From Polynucleobacter kasalickyi (lineage in GTDB: Bacteria > Pseudomonadota > Gammaproteobacteria > Burkholderiales > Burkholderiaceae): a stretch of 64,000 nucleotides of DNA. Both the position numbers and the translations under genes were made by a program. The notes under the pieces were generated by a model. The model saw nothing but the letters and a program-made list of their open reading frames with translations, was not told where the DNA came from and did not search any database. The stretch spans positions 124,001-188,000 of the forward strand of contig NZ_FWXJ01000002.1 of the NCBI RefSeq assembly GCF_900176405.1. Reading direction: 5' to 3'. This document shows positions 62,812 through 64,000 of this stretch, piece by piece (the stretch's first letter is position 1; every line of letters begins with the position of its first letter).

Positions 62812-64000
62812 TTAAAGTGTAGAGCAATTGGCTAAATAAAGTCTATGCCCTGATACCACTCGGTTTCGATCTTCTGCTGCCACTCCCCATTGTTTGCCAA
62901 GCTTAGACCAATTGCAGAAGGCATCAACAGTCGCATCAATGATTGTTCCTGGATGGTGAATATCAAACTTTTTCCCAATTGAAATGAGTTCATCTCTTGT
63001 GAAATTATCTCCCCGTCCTGCTATCGTCATTTGGTGTTGACGAGTATAACCGACCCCATATGAATAGGTTAAGTCGTAGGCTGGGGACAACTCCCATCCA
63101 GAGGATTTATCCTTCATTAAAAAAGAAATATTTTTGACATGGTCATCTTGGTTACGGCCAACCACATTGAAGATCATGCGTCGATAGGCTTGTTCCATAG
63201 ACGGGTAACCAAGATGTAATTCTTGAATGAGCCTGAACCATGCCTCATAACTATAGGCGCCAGGTAAGTTGTAATCCACATGGGTCATGCCCGCTAGGCT
63301 ATGCATATGGTGCTTCGCTACTTCTGTACGGTCAAATCGTTTGGTCATAAAGTGAAATAAATCACCATCTTCCAAATAGCTCACTTCCTCCATGTCGAGT
63401 TCCAGTTGCTTGGCTAATAATGCGTAGGTATATTCAATGCGGTTGAAAGGTTTTGCTTTGTTATCACGCTCACTCGCAGAATTAACGCCATCAAATTTGA
63501 TCAGCCAATGCTCTTCGCCAACTCGGTGTTTTGCAAAGCCAGATCGCACCTTGTTTTTTTCACGATCCCATAAGATCAACGCTTTGGGTCTTGCCCCACC
63601 GGCAGAACCACCAACTCGCATAATTTCGTGAATTGCTTCCCCGGCTTCTCCCTCGATTAAGCGCCTAGCGGATTCGACTAAGCTCTTAATTTCTAGAGCT
63701 TGTTCTTCTTCTTGGCTCTTGCGCTGAAGGTGTGGTGCATATTCAAGTGCTCCCATTGCTCGATTTCCAACATACAGTAAACGCTGCACTGGACTCATCG
63801 ACTTTTCAAGTTCTCCACGCTCTTCGAAATATTTTTTAATAATCAAGTTACCGAAAGTATCTGGTAATGAGTCCGCTAGAACTCCAGGTAGACCCATGAA
63901 CGCTTCTTGACGTTGCAAGTCAGGGAACTCGAAGGTACGAGACTCAATTGGTAAAAATTTGGGGGAAATGGCTAAGCCCCCATTTCGAATATATTCACTG
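62812..64000 (-). CDS. HipA-family serine/threonine kinase toxin (5' end outside window)
   Basis: At least 395 residues, open to the window edge. The upstream frame reads GGLAISPKFLPIESRTFEFPDL, the conserved end of the HipA N-terminal domain, so the gene starts beyond the window and the internal TTG at 63918 is not the start. Motifs are GLPGVLADSLPDTFGN, RVGGSAGGARPKALI (flexible P-loop-like segment), HWLIKFDG, the catalytic NQDDHVKNISFLM and SPAYDLTYSYG (Mg-binding Asp). HipA kinases phosphorylate glutamyl-tRNA synthetase or other targets and cause persistence. A HipB-type HTH antitoxin would be expected upstream, outside the window. Confidence 0.88.
   Translation of the reverse strand, partial: SEYIRNGGLAISPKFLPIESRTFEFPDLQRQEAFMGLPGVLADSLPDTFGNLIIKKYFEERGELEKSMSPVQRLLYVGNRAMGALEYAPHLQRKSQEEEQALEIKSLVESARRLIEGEAGEAIHEIMRVGGSAGGARPKALILWDREKNKVRSGFAKHRVGEEHWLIKFDGVNSASERDNKAKPFNRIEYTYALLAKQLELDMEEVSYLEDGDLFHFMTKRFDRTEVAKHHMHSLAGMTHVDYNLPGAYSYEAWFRLIQELHLGYPSMEQAYRRMIFNVVGRNQDDHVKNISFLMKDKSSGWELSPAYDLTYSYGVGYTRQHQMTIAGRGDNFTRDELISIGKKFDIHHPGTIIDATVDAFCNWSKLGKQWGVAAEDRNRVVSGHRLYLANCSTL

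Noticed and set aside
63437-63631. Open frame antisense to the HipA gene, and many similar short frames elsewhere
   Set aside because: They are shadows of longer genes with clear family motifs and lack their own ribosome binding sites.

Overview
The window is AT-rich chromosomal DNA from a betaproteobacterium, most likely a Burkholderiales member of the Polynucleobacter/Alcaligenaceae type. The evidence is the gene order pyrG-kdsA-eno-ftsB, ten intact periplasmic receptors of the Bug (TctC) family, and the composition. The genus is inference only.

Layout. 1-8.2 kb is core genome (pyrG, kdsA, eno, ftsB, a DUF1348 protein, hslO, an MFS transporter, gltX). 8.46-8.74 kb holds tRNA-Ala, tRNA-Glu and tRNA-Asp with a terminator. 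8.75-10.2 kb looks like an insertion or duplication scar: a near-perfect 38-bp direct repeat brackets a BrnT/BrnA toxin-antitoxin pair and the decayed 3' end of a Bug gene. 10.4-13.5 kb is a secreted metacaspase with two co-directional genes. 13.6-24 kb holds two catabolic gene sets (Bug receptors, VOC proteins, FAH hydrolase, polysaccharide deacetylase, SDR), a GntR regulator with a 20-bp palindrome, a porin-like barrel protein and an AbiEi/AbiEii pair.

24.9-47.1 kb is the most unusual part: a selenocysteine island. Two genes are interrupted by an in-frame UGA in an identical U-G-S-C motif, and each UGA is followed by a hairpin at bSECIS distance. Each lies directly downstream of a Bug receptor gene. 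In one module (27.4-30.2 kb, plus strand) the selenoprotein is fused to a C-terminal partner domain. In the other (35.0-32.4 kb, minus strand) the partner is a separate, overlapping gene. A decayed third copy of the partner's 3' end lies between them. A long plus-strand run (36.2-47.05 kb) carries three MmgE/PrpD proteins, a Bug receptor, a TcuA-like flavoprotein and an FCD-GntR regulator, and continues with almost no gaps into selA, selB and the tRNA-Sec gene. A thioredoxin-reductase-like flavoprotein (35.2 kb) lies between two related palindromes that are good candidates for the FCD-GntR operator. I infer a Sec-dependent organic-acid uptake and catabolic system whose decoding machinery travels with it; selD is not in the window.

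47.2-57 kb holds a small HTH gene behind a 28-bp perfect palindrome, then a phthalate-type aromatic gene set (Rieske ferredoxin, Rieske oxygenase, zinc dehydrogenase, 4,5-dihydroxyphthalate-decarboxylase-like protein, SDR), three more Bug receptors and an exported amidohydrolase. 57.3-64 kb holds NDH-2, a Ca2+/H+ antiporter, two crotonase-family enzymes, a small lipoprotein, an exported ClpP-fold-like protein and a HipA-type kinase cut by the window edge. No rRNA, CRISPR array or transposase was seen.
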